From NCBI GenBank assembly GCA_037367405.1, contig JAZKJV010011400.1, forward strand, positions 6,446,501 through 6,510,500: DNA of 64,000 bases, written 5' to 3'. This stretch comes from Ottelia alismoides (lineage: Eukaryota > Streptophyta > Magnoliopsida > Alismatales > Hydrocharitaceae). Shown in pieces: positions 33,756 through 42,822 of the stretch. The notes under the pieces were generated by a model. That model was not told the DNA's origin, did no database searches, and worked only from the letters and a program-made list of their open reading frames with translations. The stretch's first letter is position 1, and the number at the start of each line of letters is the position of its first letter. The position numbers and the translations under genes are program-made.

Positions 33756-36590
33756 TCAAGCTCTGCCTTGATTTTCGAGCATTTGCCGCATGGCTTGTTT
33801 CGCGGTTTGGATAGCTTCGGGTAACTTTTCCGGCTGTTTGCCACCGGCTTGTGCCAGGTCGGGTTTACCGCCGCCGCCACCACCGACAACCGGGGCTACG
33901 CGGCTGATCCAAGTGCCGGCTGACATGCCGCGATCTACCAGAGCTCGACTGATACCAGCGACCAGCAAAACTTTGTCATCGCCCTCGCGACTGGCCAGTA
34001 GCACTGCGACCGGTGAAGCGCTTTGCTTGCGGATTTGATCGATCCACTGCCGCATCAGGTTCGGGGTGGCTCCACTGGTCTCGACCACGATGACCGAAGT
34101 GCCATCGACCTGTTCGGCCTGCTCCATCAAGGTGCTGGCCGAGACATCGCCGGTGCTGCTGAGCCGACCGGCTTGTTCGGTCAGTTTATCCAGCTCTTGT
34201 CGCAGAGCATTCAAACGCGTGGCGATCTCCTGCGGGGCAACGTTCAGTAGCCGCGCAATGTCACGCAAGGTCGCTCGCTGGGCTGCGTAGTCTGCCAACG
34301 AATGCGGCTGGCTGGTCGCAGAGGCTGGAGTACTTTCTCCCGTGCCACCGCCGCCGGCCAACTGTTTCTTCAAATCCCGCACGCGCTTCATCAGCGAGCG
34401 GGTCTCATCGGCCAGCTTGGCGGGAGTGGTGCCGAGTACTTTGGCCGCCTGACCCAGGATCTCTTCCACTTGCTGCCTATGCTCCGCAGCCCGCGTGCCA
34501 GTTAGCGCCACGACCCGACGCGTACCTGCCGATACACTTTCTTCAGCGATAACTTCGAACTCTTTCACCTGGCTGGTGTTGGTCAAGTGCGTGCCACCGC
34601 AGAGTTCTTTACTGAACTCGCCCATCGATACCATGCGTACCGGGTCGACATACTTTTCACCGAACAGCATCATGGCTCCGGCCTTGCGAGCTTCGCTGAG
34701 TGGAATCTGTTTCCACGAGATTGCAGCCGACTCGGAGACGCGTTGGTTGACAATCCGCTCCAGTTCATCGATCTGGGCATCGGTCAAGGCCGCCTGGTTG
34801 GTGAAGTCAAATCGCAACCAGTCTGCATCGACCTTGCTACCTTGTTGCTGGGCATGAGCACCGACGCTGGTCTGCAACGCATGGTGCAGTAAGTGTGTGG
34901 CCGAGTGCGCGCGGGCAATGGCTGTTCGCCGAGCCACATCGACGCGGGCGGTGACCTTCTGGCCTTCTTTCAATTCACCAGAGACAACTTGTCCCTCGTG
35001 AACGATCAATTCACCGACGCGCTTGGTATCGTTAACCTGAAACCGGGCATCACCGCTGACGATCTCGCCGGTGTCGCCAACCTGGCCACCGCCTTCGGCA
35101 TAAAACGGCGAGCGGTCAAGCACGACCCGGACCAGTTGATTAGCGTCGCCACCTGCAGCCAGTCGACCAACCAGGCGATCGTTGTCCTTGGGGCCAACGA
35201 TAATGCCCTTCAGTTCCGCGGCGACTTCGGTGGTGTCGTAACCTACAAAGTCAGTTCGCAGCAGAGCTTCTTTGAGCGTTTCGATCGGGCCGGTTTGAAA
35301 TAGCTCGCGCTGATCGCCACCGCTGACGATCTCGTGCTGGTGCATGGCTTCGCGATAGCCATCCCAATCGAACGTCAGGTTTCGTTCGGCGGCAATCGTC
35401 TGAAACAGTTCCGGTGGCACACCATAGGTCTGATACAAACTGGCCGCTTCGCGACCGTCGACCATCACGCGTTCGTTCTTGGCCATCGATTCAAAGACCG
35501 ATTCGATACGGTTCAGTCCGGCATCGATCGTCGAGAAGAAGTCGGCTTCTTCGCGCTTGATGACATCGCTGACGCGGGAAATAGTTTCGCTCAACTCTGG
35601 ATAGCAACCCTTCATGGCAGCAGCCACCGCAGGTACCAATTGGTACAAGAACGGCTCGCGCATGCCCATTTGATGACCATCCAGCACCGCACGGCGCAGC
35701 AGACGCTTGATCACATACCGCGCCTTCTTGGGGCCGGGAATAACGTTTTCGTGCACCGCAAAGGTGCAAGCCCGGACGTGATCGGTGATGCGCCGCAGGC
35801 GACGGCCGTTATCGCTTTCGTACTCGTAATGCTTCGAGCAAACTTCGGCGGCAGCCTGAACAATCGGGAACAGGATATCGATATGGAAGTTGCTGGGCAC
35901 GTTCTGCAGTACGCTGGCGGTGCGTTCCAAACCCATGCCGGTGTCGATGTTCTTGCTGGGCAGCGGCCGCAAGTTGTTGGGCGGCGCGCCGACGCGATTG
36001 AACTGGGTAAACACCAGGTTCCAGATTTCGACTGACTTGCCGTTATCCAACTGGTAATAGATTTCGCTACAAGGACCACACACTCCATCGGGGCCTTGGC
36101 TGGGTGCGCTGGCCGGCCAGAAGTTTTCATCTTCTTCCATCCGCGAGATGCGGGTAAACGGCAAGCCAATCTTCTCGTGCCAGTAGTTGGCTGCTTCGTC
36201 ATCGTCCTTGTAAACCGTGACGCTCAAACGCCCCGGTTCAATCCCCAGCCACTTCTTGCTGGTCAAGAACTCCCAAGCCCACGTGATCGCTTCGGCCTTG
36301 AAGTAATCCCCAAAGCTGAAATTGCCCAGCATTTCAAAGAAGGTGTGGTGATACGCAGTGCGTCCGACGTTATCGATATCGCCCGTCCGCAAGCACTTTT
36401 GGCACGTCGTTGCTCGGGTGAACTCCAGCTTGACCTTGCCCAGGAAATGGTCTTTGAACTGGTTCATGCCCGCTGGCGTGAACAGAACGGAAGGATCCCA
36501 AGTGGGGACCAGCACGTCGCTCGGTTGCCGGCTGTGGCCCTGGGATTGAAAGTAGGTCAAGTATTTTTCGCGTAGTTCGTCCGTCTTCAT
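33756..36590 (-). CDS. alaS: Alanyl-tRNA synthetase
   Basis: Charges tRNA-Ala. The ATG at 36590 gives 944 residues (the frame is open to 36740). Class II catalytic core: KYLTYFQSQGHSRQPS and FTPAGMNQFKDHFLGK, TGDIDNVGRTAYHHTFFEMLGNFSFGDYF-type motif 2, and GMGLERTASVLQ motif 3. The editing domain carries the zinc-type HSATHLLHHAL and CGGTHLTNT. A coiled coil and a C-Ala/DHHA1-like domain with GGGGGGKPDLAQAGG close the protein. All key segments are intact. argF follows on the same strand. Confidence 0.97.
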   Translation of the reverse strand: MKTDELREKYLTYFQSQGHSRQPSDVLVPTWDPSVLFTPAGMNQFKDHFLGKVKLEFTRATTCQKCLRTGDIDNVGRTAYHHTFFEMLGNFSFGDYFKAEAITWAWEFLTSKKWLGIEPGRLSVTVYKDDDEAANYWHEKIGLPFTRISRMEEDENFWPASAPSQGPDGVCGPCSEIYYQLDNGKSVEIWNLVFTQFNRVGAPPNNLRPLPSKNIDTGMGLERTASVLQNVPSNFHIDILFPIVQAAAEVCSKHYEYESDNGRRLRRITDHVRACTFAVHENVIPGPKKARYVIKRLLRRAVLDGHQMGMREPFLYQLVPAVAAAMKGCYPELSETISRVSDVIKREEADFFSTIDAGLNRIESVFESMAKNERVMVDGREAASLYQTYGVPPELFQTIAAERNLTFDWDGYREAMHQHEIVSGGDQRELFQTGPIETLKEALLRTDFVGYDTTEVAAELKGIIVGPKDNDRLVGRLAAGGDANQLVRVVLDRSPFYAEGGGQVGDTGEIVSGDARFQVNDTKRVGELIVHEGQVVSGELKEGQKVTARVDVARRTAIARAHSATHLLHHALQTSVGAHAQQQGSKVDADWLRFDFTNQAALTDAQIDELERIVNQRVSESAAISWKQIPLSEARKAGAMMLFGEKYVDPVRMVSMGEFSKELCGGTHLTNTSQVKEFEVIAEESVSAGTRRVVALTGTRAAEHRQQVEEILGQAAKVLGTTPAKLADETRSLMKRVRDLKKQLAGGGGTGESTPASATSQPHSLADYAAQRATLRDIARLLNVAPQEIATRLNALRQELDKLTEQAGRLSSTGDVSASTLMEQAEQVDGTSVIVVETSGATPNLMRQWIDQIRKQSASPVAVLLASREGDDKVLLVAGISRALVDRGMSAGTWISRVAPVVGGGGGGKPDLAQAGGKQPEKLPEAIQTAKQAMRQMLENQGRA

Positions 36591-37139
36591 CGTTCCGTCC
36601 TTGCGGCCGTCATGGGAGCAGTGGCTGTCGATCGAGGTAACCAAGAAAAGTTGGCAATTGTAGCGTGGAACCTGAAAAAAGCCTATTCCGGTTCCCACGC
36701 AATCTGCTTTTCTGCAGAGAGAGAGGCCAAAGCGCGCCATGGTTCCATCGAGCCAAGATCGCTCGCACGACTAACCAGAGTCTTCGCGGGCAAAGAGGCC
36801 AAGCCCGACCCCTTCGCAGCCGATCACCGCAAACGATTCGTCGCGTTGTGGTGAAGTAGATCGACGAGCCCCAGGCATCAGGCCGATCGATGAAGTCCCG
36901 AGCAAGCCGGACACCGGGCAGTTAGCTGGACAGCGCTACCTGGTAAGCTGCGTAGCCACCGTCGCCAGACGGTGGACGCGAAAGTTAACGCTTTCCACCG
37001 CTTGGCAGCGGTGGCTACGAAAACTTCATTCAGTGAGCTTGCCCAGTGACGCTGTTCAGTTAGACGCTGTAAAACAATAATCTACCGAACCCACACAGTA
37101 GTGCCTTACTCTTTGCAGTGCCTCGCTCCTTGCAGGGCA
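36591..37139. repeat. Large gap with a complete family A palindrome
   Basis: 549 bp upstream of alaS without a gene. 36952-37019 is the best-formed family A copy: outer arms GTAGCCACCG and CGGTGGCTACG pair, and each half also folds on its own around CCAGACGGTGG and CCACCGCTTGG, with AAAGTTAACGCTTT at the centre. I see no T-box or other riboswitch for alaS in this stretch. Confidence 0.7.
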
Positions 37140-38252
37140 TTATTTGCAGTTGGAGAGCGTCAGCAGGGCATAAGCGGTCACCAGGTTGGGATCGCCTTCC
37201 ATCCAGCGAACTTCAGAGTTGACCCAACTGCCATTGGGTTGCTGCAAGGCAGCCAGCTTGTTGACAATTTCTGTCCGCCAGGTGTGGACCTGGCCTTGGC
37301 CATCCTTGAAGGAATCGCTGCCGAAAGCCTTCAACGCTTTGGACATCGTTTGCAGGTAATAGTAGTGGCCGCTGGCGCCCATGCCGGGATTGGTATCGAC
37401 CGTGTAGTTCTTTTCCAAAAAACTCACCGCTGCTTTAACGCGCGGATCGTCCTTCGAAACGCCGGCATAGATCATGCTCTTCAGGCCCGCGTAAGTCATG
37501 GAGCCATAGCTGCGCAGGCCACCGTTTTCGTCGGCTCCCGCCATGCTCTCACCACCATTGGCCGCCGTGTAGAAGAAGCCGCCGTCGTTGACTTTGGTAG
37601 CGCTGGGCGAGGTGTTTTGAGGTGATTCCAGGTTTTGGCAACGCGTTACAAACAGCAGCGCGCGCTGAATGGCTTCGTCGTCGCCGTCACGTCCCAGTTC
37701 ATGCAAGGCTTCGACCAAGAACCCCGTGTTCGACAAATCAGGCCGCGCTTTGGAACCATACCCGGCGCCACCGTAAAAAGTATCGTCGGGTTCCTTGCCC
37801 TCGCCTTCATCCCACTGCTGCTGCTTGACAAAAGCCTCCAGCTTCTTGATCTGCTCGGTGTACTTGCCGTCTTTGTTGGCCTTGGCCAGAGCCATCATCG
37901 CCAGGCAGGCATCGTAGTTTTGATGTCGAGAGCCGTTGGCATAAATGCCACCGTCGGGTTGCACGTGCTTTAACAGATAAGCCAATGATTTGGCGACGAT
38001 GGGGTCTTGTGGCGATACATCCACCGACAGCAGGGAAGCGGCTACCAGGGCCGTCGGGCCTACTCCGGTTTTGGAGGAGAATGAACCATCATCGGCTTGA
38101 GCGGTGCGCAAGAATTCGACGCCCTTGGCGATCATCCTGGCCGAGGTCGTTTTGGCATCGTCATTCTGAGCGATGGCTGACGAACAAACGCCGCCCAGCA
38201 GCATAGCGACCGCAGCGAACAAGCAACTTTGAACCAGCAGTCTTCGCAACAT
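37140..38252 (-). CDS. Exported prenyltransferase/squalene-cyclase-repeat protein
   Basis: Secreted alpha/alpha-barrel protein of about 370 residues. A signal peptide (LVQSCLFAAVAMLLGGVCSSAIAQ) precedes repeats of the prenyltransferase and squalene oxidase type: VEFLRTAQADDGSFSSKTGVGPTALVAASLL, then DGGIYANGSRHQNYDACLAMMAL and LAALQQPNGSWVNSE. The catalytic DxDD motif of true cyclases is not seen. In planctomycetes such proteins are common and have no known enzyme activity. The ATG at 38252 is preferred to one at 38282. Confidence 0.82.
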   Translation of the reverse strand: MLRRLLVQSCLFAAVAMLLGGVCSSAIAQNDDAKTTSARMIAKGVEFLRTAQADDGSFSSKTGVGPTALVAASLLSVDVSPQDPIVAKSLAYLLKHVQPDGGIYANGSRHQNYDACLAMMALAKANKDGKYTEQIKKLEAFVKQQQWDEGEGKEPDDTFYGGAGYGSKARPDLSNTGFLVEALHELGRDGDDEAIQRALLFVTRCQNLESPQNTSPSATKVNDGGFFYTAANGGESMAGADENGGLRSYGSMTYAGLKSMIYAGVSKDDPRVKAAVSFLEKNYTVDTNPGMGASGHYYYLQTMSKALKAFGSDSFKDGQGQVHTWRTEIVNKLAALQQPNGSWVNSEVRWMEGDPNLVTAYALLTLSNCK

Positions 38253-38688
38253 GATCTTCTTCTTTCCTCTATCGACAACCAAAATTGAACTCAGCCCAGC
38301 CGCTCAATTCGACAACCGGGTGGCTGAAACTTATTTTAACCAGTGCCGCTTCTCCCGTAGCCACCGCCACCAGGCGGTGGGCGAGGTCTCGAAAAAAGTC
38401 GGCGCCGTTGACGGCACTCCAGCTCTATGGCAACAACCATGCCGCGAAGTAACACCTCTATTTTCCCAGGGAATTTACACGCTGGCCAGTCTACCCTGGC
38501 ACAAAATTCGCCACCGCGCAGCACCTCTGGCACATAAATAGGCATGTACGCGTACAGCAGAAGCAGTAAGCTTGAGCGAATGCCTCCCGAATCGCAGACT
38601 TCAAATTTCAAATTTCAGATCTCAAATTTGAAATCTCAAGTCTCAAGTCTCAAGTCTCCTCCCTGCCACGCTTAGAAAAAATTCTCGT
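38253..38688. repeat. Intergenic region with half palindrome and heptamer tract
   Basis: A family A half-copy lies at 38357-38380 (GTAGCCACCGCCACCAGG ... GGTGG). 38597-38659 is a tract of nine 7-bp units (GACTTCA, AATTTCA, AATTTCA, GATCTCA, AATTTGA, AATCTCA, AGTCTCA twice, AGTCTCC) that ends 30 bp before the PAP2 start codon. No gene seen. Confidence 0.75.
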
Positions 38689-39387
38689 ATGTCCGCTTCG
38701 TCTTCACCTTCGAACAATCGCCAGCAGTGGGCTGTGTGGCTCATGGGTGTGGGAGTGATTGCGGGGTTGGGTTCGATTCCGTTGATGCAGTGGGATTTGC
38801 GCTGGTCTCAGGACCTTCGCGCCGCGGGTGTGCCGGGGGACGTTCGTAAAGCCATCGAGTTGAGCGAAGCCTTTGCGCATGGTTCGGGCGTGACGGCGAT
38901 CCTGGTGGCCCTGGTCTTGGCCAGCTGGCCGCCCAGTAGGCGTTTGTGGCAAGCAATTGCGATGACAGCCAGCAGTGGAATTGTGGCCAACCTGCTGAAA
39001 ACGGCTTTTACTCGAGCTCGACCCTACACTTATGACACCGATGGAACTGCGGCCGCGACGGATGTGACTGGGTGGGAGTTCCTGGGAGGCGGCAATTTTT
39101 GGGATGCCAGCCAACGGAGTTTTCCTTCCGGTCACACGGCGACCGCCTGGGGATTGGCTATTGGCTTGAGTTTGCTCTACCCGCGCGCGACGATTGTTTT
39201 TCTGTTGCTGGCTTGCCTGGCGACGTATCAACGCATCTATTCGGGGGCACACTTCCCGAGCGACGTGGTGGCCGGTTTCGGAGTGGCCTGCCTGTGCTGC
39301 GGCTTGATTCTATGGCGGCAGAGGCAATCCAGCACCAGTAGTACCAGCACTGCGACTGACTTGTCGGGTGAACAGCCTAGCATCTGA
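38689..39387 (+). CDS. PAP2-family membrane phosphatase
   Basis: Membrane acid phosphatase of the PAP2/lipid phosphate phosphatase family, probably dephosphorylating a lipid or polyprenyl phosphate at the outer face of the cytoplasmic membrane. The 232 residues have about five to six hydrophobic helices. The three catalytic motifs are present: KTAFTRARP (K-x6-RP), SFPSGHTAT (PSGH) and RIYSGAHFPSDVVAG (R-x5-H-x3-D, the last His acting as base). The tail is Ser/Thr-rich. No Shine-Dalgarno sequence is evident; a 7-bp repeat tract lies just upstream. Confidence 0.9.
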   Translation: MSASSSPSNNRQQWAVWLMGVGVIAGLGSIPLMQWDLRWSQDLRAAGVPGDVRKAIELSEAFAHGSGVTAILVALVLASWPPSRRLWQAIAMTASSGIVANLLKTAFTRARPYTYDTDGTAAATDVTGWEFLGGGNFWDASQRSFPSGHTATAWGLAIGLSLLYPRATIVFLLLACLATYQRIYSGAHFPSDVVAGFGVACLCCGLILWRQRQSSTSSTSTATDLSGEQPSI

Positions 39388-39440
39388 TTAATTGGACAGC
39401 GCCACTTGGCAAGCTGGGCAGTCTCACTGGATGAAGTCTT

Positions 39441-39510
39441 CGTAGCCACCGCTGTCAAGCGGTGGAAAGCGTTTACTTTCGCGTCCACCGTCTGGCAGGC
39501 GGTGGCTACG
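39441..39510. repeat. Family A palindrome, complete
   Basis: CGTAGCCACCGCTGTCAAGC ... GGCAGGCGGTGGCTACG forms a 70-bp imperfect palindrome with the central AAAGCGTTTACTTT-like spacer. It lies between the PAP2 and DapA-like genes. It is the inverse orientation of the copy at 36952-37019. Confidence 0.75.
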
Positions 39511-39662
39511 CAGCTTACCCATTGGCGCTGTCCAATTAACCGAAGCCGCTGCGAATAACCAAAGCCGCTGCGCAGGTGCGTCGGCTACAAAGTCGCTCAG
39601 CCTTGTGCTATCTTTTCAGGAAGTTAGTTGATGGACTTCCTGCAACAAGCGGTAAACAAGCT

Positions 39663-40589
39663 ATGGATACGGACGCAATATCGCCGGCTCGGCTGGCTAG
39701 CAGTGTGATTGCAGTTCCTCCGCTGGCGCGCCGTGCGGATTTGACGATTGACGCTGTGCAGAACCGCCGATTGGTCGAACACTTGGAAGCCGATGGCGTG
39801 TCGATATTGCTCTATGGCGGCAACGCGGTCTTGTACCACGTACGCTTGAGCGAGTATGCAGCCCTGTTGCAGATGTTGGTCGATATCTCGGCATCCAACA
39901 CCCTGGTCATCCCCTCGGTGGGACCGGCTTTTGGAACGATGATGGACCAGGCCGATGTCCTGGCCGACTTTGATTTTCCCACGGTCATGATTTTGCCCCA
40001 GCGCGAAGTGGCTGATGCCACTGGGATCGCTCGCGGTATCCGCTTGTTTGCTGAAAAGTATGGCAAGCCGATCGTTTTATACTTGAAGCATGATCGCTGG
40101 CTGGAACCGGCGACTGTTGGGCAACTGCATCGCGACGGCTTGATTAGCTGGGTCAAATACGCAGTGGTGCGAGATGACCCAACGCAGGACGATTACCTGC
40201 GCGAAGTCTTGCAACAAGTACCTGGTGAACTGGTCGTCAGTGGCATCGGCGAGCAACCGGCCATCATTCACATGCGACAGTTCGGCGTCGGCAGCTTTAC
40301 CAGTGGTTGTGTGTGCGTGGCCCCTTCTCGATCGATGGATCTACTGGGTGCAGTTCAGGCTGGTCGCTTTGATGAAGCAGAAGCGATTCGAGCTCGCTTT
40401 GAAGCGCTGGAAGATCTACGCAACTCTATTCAACCGATCCGCGTACTGCACCGGGCTGTCGAGTTGGCGGGCATTGCAACGACTGGCCCGCTGTTGCCCA
40501 TGTTGGGCGAGCTGACCAGTCAACAAGAATCGGAGATTGCAATCGCCGCTCGAGCCCTGCTGGCTTGGAATCAAAAGAAGAATGCATAG
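39663..40589 (+). CDS. Dihydrodipicolinate synthase-family protein (DapA-like)
   Basis: TIM-barrel lyase/aldolase of the DapA/N-acetylneuraminate lyase superfamily, 308 residues from the ATG at 39663. Family features are VEHLEADGVSILLYGGNA near the N-terminus, FPTVMILPQREVADATG, IVLYLKHDRWL, and a strand WVKYAVVRDD whose Lys stands where the Schiff-base Lys of DapA lies. The usual 'GTTGE' is replaced by YGGNA, so it is a divergent paralogue and probably not the lysine-pathway enzyme. The C-terminal portion is helical as expected. The reaction is unknown. Confidence 0.8.
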   Translation: MDTDAISPARLASSVIAVPPLARRADLTIDAVQNRRLVEHLEADGVSILLYGGNAVLYHVRLSEYAALLQMLVDISASNTLVIPSVGPAFGTMMDQADVLADFDFPTVMILPQREVADATGIARGIRLFAEKYGKPIVLYLKHDRWLEPATVGQLHRDGLISWVKYAVVRDDPTQDDYLREVLQQVPGELVVSGIGEQPAIIHMRQFGVGSFTSGCVCVAPSRSMDLLGAVQAGRFDEAEAIRARFEALEDLRNSIQPIRVLHRAVELAGIATTGPLLPMLGELTSQQESEIAIAARALLAWNQKKNA

Positions 40590-40746
40590 CCGAGCTGCCA
40601 GATAGGTAGCTGGTTTGGCTGAATAACTAAGCTGAATAACTAAACGGTGCGATAGACGGTTTGGACCAGGCGGACTTCAAACTCGCGGGAAACCTTGGCT
40701 AACTTTGACAACTTTTTTCAATTGAAGTACTTCGCCTGAGCAAGAC

Positions 40747-42135
40747 ATGGAAGAAAACAAGTTTGATGTGATCGTCATCGGGACTGGTCCTGGCGGCGAG
40801 GGGGCTGCGATGCAAGCGGCCAAGAGCGACAAACGGGTGGCCGTTATCGAGCGTTATTCGCGAATCGGGGGTGGTTGCACGCACTGGGGCACGATTCCCA
40901 GCAAGTCGCTGCGCTTCTCGATCTACTCGATTATGGAAGCGCTGAACAACCCGATTCTCAAAGACATCGGCCTGCGCATTAATCCAACCTTGGATCAACT
41001 GCGGGCCAGCAGTCGCTCGATTATCTCCAAGCAAGAATCGATGCGGCAGACTTTCTATGATCGCAACAACGTGCCCGTGATTCATGGCCACGCCAGGTTC
41101 ATCGATGCCCATACGATCGAGGTCAGCAAGGATCGACGTTTGACGGCTGATTATTTCGTGATCGCCTCGGGTTCGCGGCCGTTTCGTCCACCCAATGTCG
41201 ACTTCACGCACCCGCATATCTTCGACAGCGACACCATTCTGGACCTGCGCAGCAAGCCGCAATCGATCTGCATTTACGGTGCCGGCGTGATTGGCTGCGA
41301 ATACGCCTCGATGTTTCGCAACCTGGGCATCAAGGTCAACCTGGTCAACACGCGCGAGAAACTGCTCGAGTTCCTGGATGACGAGATCATCGATGCGCTG
41401 TCCTACCACATGCGCGACCAGGGCATCCTGATTCGTCATAACGAGACCTTTGAACGGATCGAGGGTTTGGACGATGGTGTGGTGCTGTACTTGGAGAGCG
41501 GCAAGCAGCTAAAGACCGACGTGATCCTCTGGGCAAACGGTCGATCGGGCAATACGGAAGACTTGGGGTTAGAGAACATCAATGTTACACCCTCACCACG
41601 TGGTCACTTGCGCGTCAACGAGAATTTCCAGACGCAGTGCGAGAACATTTACGCAGTCGGTGACGTAATCGGTTTTCCCTCGCTGGCCAGCGCCGCTTAC
41701 ATGCAAGGTCGCGCCGCCGCTCAGCATCTGATGGGCTGTACAGGCAGCGCCTGTCTGAAGCTGGATGATTGCCCTGCGGGCATTTACACCAGCCCCGAAA
41801 TCAGCAGCATCGGCAAGACCGAGCGCGAGTTGACGGCGGCCAAGATCCCGTATGAAGTTGGTCATTCCCAGTTCAAGAGCCTGGCTCGAGCCCAGATTAC
41901 CGGTCGCGCGATCGGTATGTTGAAGCTGCTGTTCCATCGCGAAACGCTGGAGATCCTGGGCGTGCATTGCTTTGGCCCGAACGCATCGGAAATCGTGCAT
42001 ATCGGCCAGGCGGTTATGAAGCAGCCAGCCCCCTACAACACGCTCGAGTACTTCATCAATACGACGTTCAACTATCCCACCATGGCCGAGGCCTATCGCG
42101 TGGCAGCCCTCAATGGGTTTAACCGCTTGTTTTAG
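40747..42135 (+). CDS. sthA: Soluble pyridine nucleotide transhydrogenase
   Basis: FAD enzyme that exchanges hydride between NADPH and NAD+, balancing the two pools. The 462 residues show the FAD motif ([18 protein letters not shown]), [16 protein letters not shown], the NAD(P) motif [15 protein letters not shown] and the second FAD motif [10 protein letters not shown], ending with the dimerisation domain. As in Escherichia coli SthA, the redox-active Cys pair of lipoamide dehydrogenases is not conserved (GGCTHWGT), which sets it apart from those enzymes. It stands alone between a DapA-like gene and a repeat-rich gap. Confidence 0.94.
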   Translation: MEENKFDVIVIGTGPGGEGAAMQAAKSDKRVAVIERYSRIGGGCTHWGTIPSKSLRFSIYSIMEALNNPILKDIGLRINPTLDQLRASSRSIISKQESMRQTFYDRNNVPVIHGHARFIDAHTIEVSKDRRLTADYFVIASGSRPFRPPNVDFTHPHIFDSDTILDLRSKPQSICIYGAGVIGCEYASMFRNLGIKVNLVNTREKLLEFLDDEIIDALSYHMRDQGILIRHNETFERIEGLDDGVVLYLESGKQLKTDVILWANGRSGNTEDLGLENINVTPSPRGHLRVNENFQTQCENIYAVGDVIGFPSLASAAYMQGRAAAQHLMGCTGSACLKLDDCPAGIYTSPEISSIGKTERELTAAKIPYEVGHSQFKSLARAQITGRAIGMLKLLFHRETLEILGVHCFGPNASEIVHIGQAVMKQPAPYNTLEYFINTTFNYPTMAEAYRVAALNGFNRLF

Positions 42136-42822
42136 TACGTCGCTGGACCGGCTCGCCTTGTAGCCAACGGTTTGCTCGTAGCCACCGCTGCCAAGCGGTG
42201 GTTTTGCGATATTTGGGAATGTCACCTCATGTCACCTCTCCTGGCGCAGCCGGGGGAGGTCGCAGACGAGGCCTTTAGCCGAGACTGCGGGAGGGGGGCA
42301 TGCGCTATGGTTGACTCATCCCGGCGCAGTTCCCCCTCCCGAATCTTCGCCTTAAGGGCTCGCAGAGGTCGTCCCGCTTTTCCCAAACGCAGGGAGGGCG
42401 AGGTTCCACCCGAGCCTTGAGCACGGGGCGTGGTAGCGGTCCCGTTGAAATCTAGTTACGAATCATCGGCAGTGTGAGAGACGAGCGTCCGCAGGCGGCC
42501 ATGGTGCGGGGCCTTGATGCCAATGAATCTTGTGCGGCGGGGCAGAACGCAGGCTCAGCAGGAGTTTCGCCCTCCCTTGGCCTGTCGGCCGCTTGGGAGA
42601 GGTGACACAAGAACGCGCAACATCAAAGCTGCCAAGCGGTGGAAAGCGGCAACTTTCGCGTCCACCGTCTGGCGACGGTGGCTACGGTGATACGGTGGCT
42701 ACGGTGTTACGGTGGCTGCGGTGTTGATCGACAGAAAACTGCCATTTCGCTGTCTGGCAAATGTAGCTAGACTCCCCACCCGGGTTTGGTTTACCTATTG
42801 TTTGTCAGCAAAGGATGGCTGC
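42136..42822. repeat. Composite repeat region with a rearranged MITE-like copy
   Basis: 687 bp without a recognisable gene. A family A half (42178-42201) is followed by a degenerate left end and GCA-loop stems (CTCTCCTGGC-GCA-GCCGG), the GGGAGGGGGG and CCCCCTCCCG arms, then about 160 bp of other sequence including a family C repeat (about 42512-42600), and finally the right end GTGACACAAGAACGCGCAAC + ATCAAAG at 42602-42628. CTGCCAAG flanks the whole at 42188-42195 and 42629-42636, as at the intact copy. Family A remnants run on to 42720 with repeated TACGGTGGCTACGGTG. Confidence 0.7.

Noticed and set aside
36591..37139. T-box riboswitch or tRNA gene upstream of alaS
   Set aside because: No T-box core, specifier loop or tRNA cloverleaf could be found; the structured part is a repeat shared with unrelated loci.
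40747..42135. Lipoamide dehydrogenase or mercuric reductase instead of SthA
   Set aside because: The redox Cys pair is missing (GGCTHWGT), as in transhydrogenases, and there are no partner dehydrogenase or mer genes.
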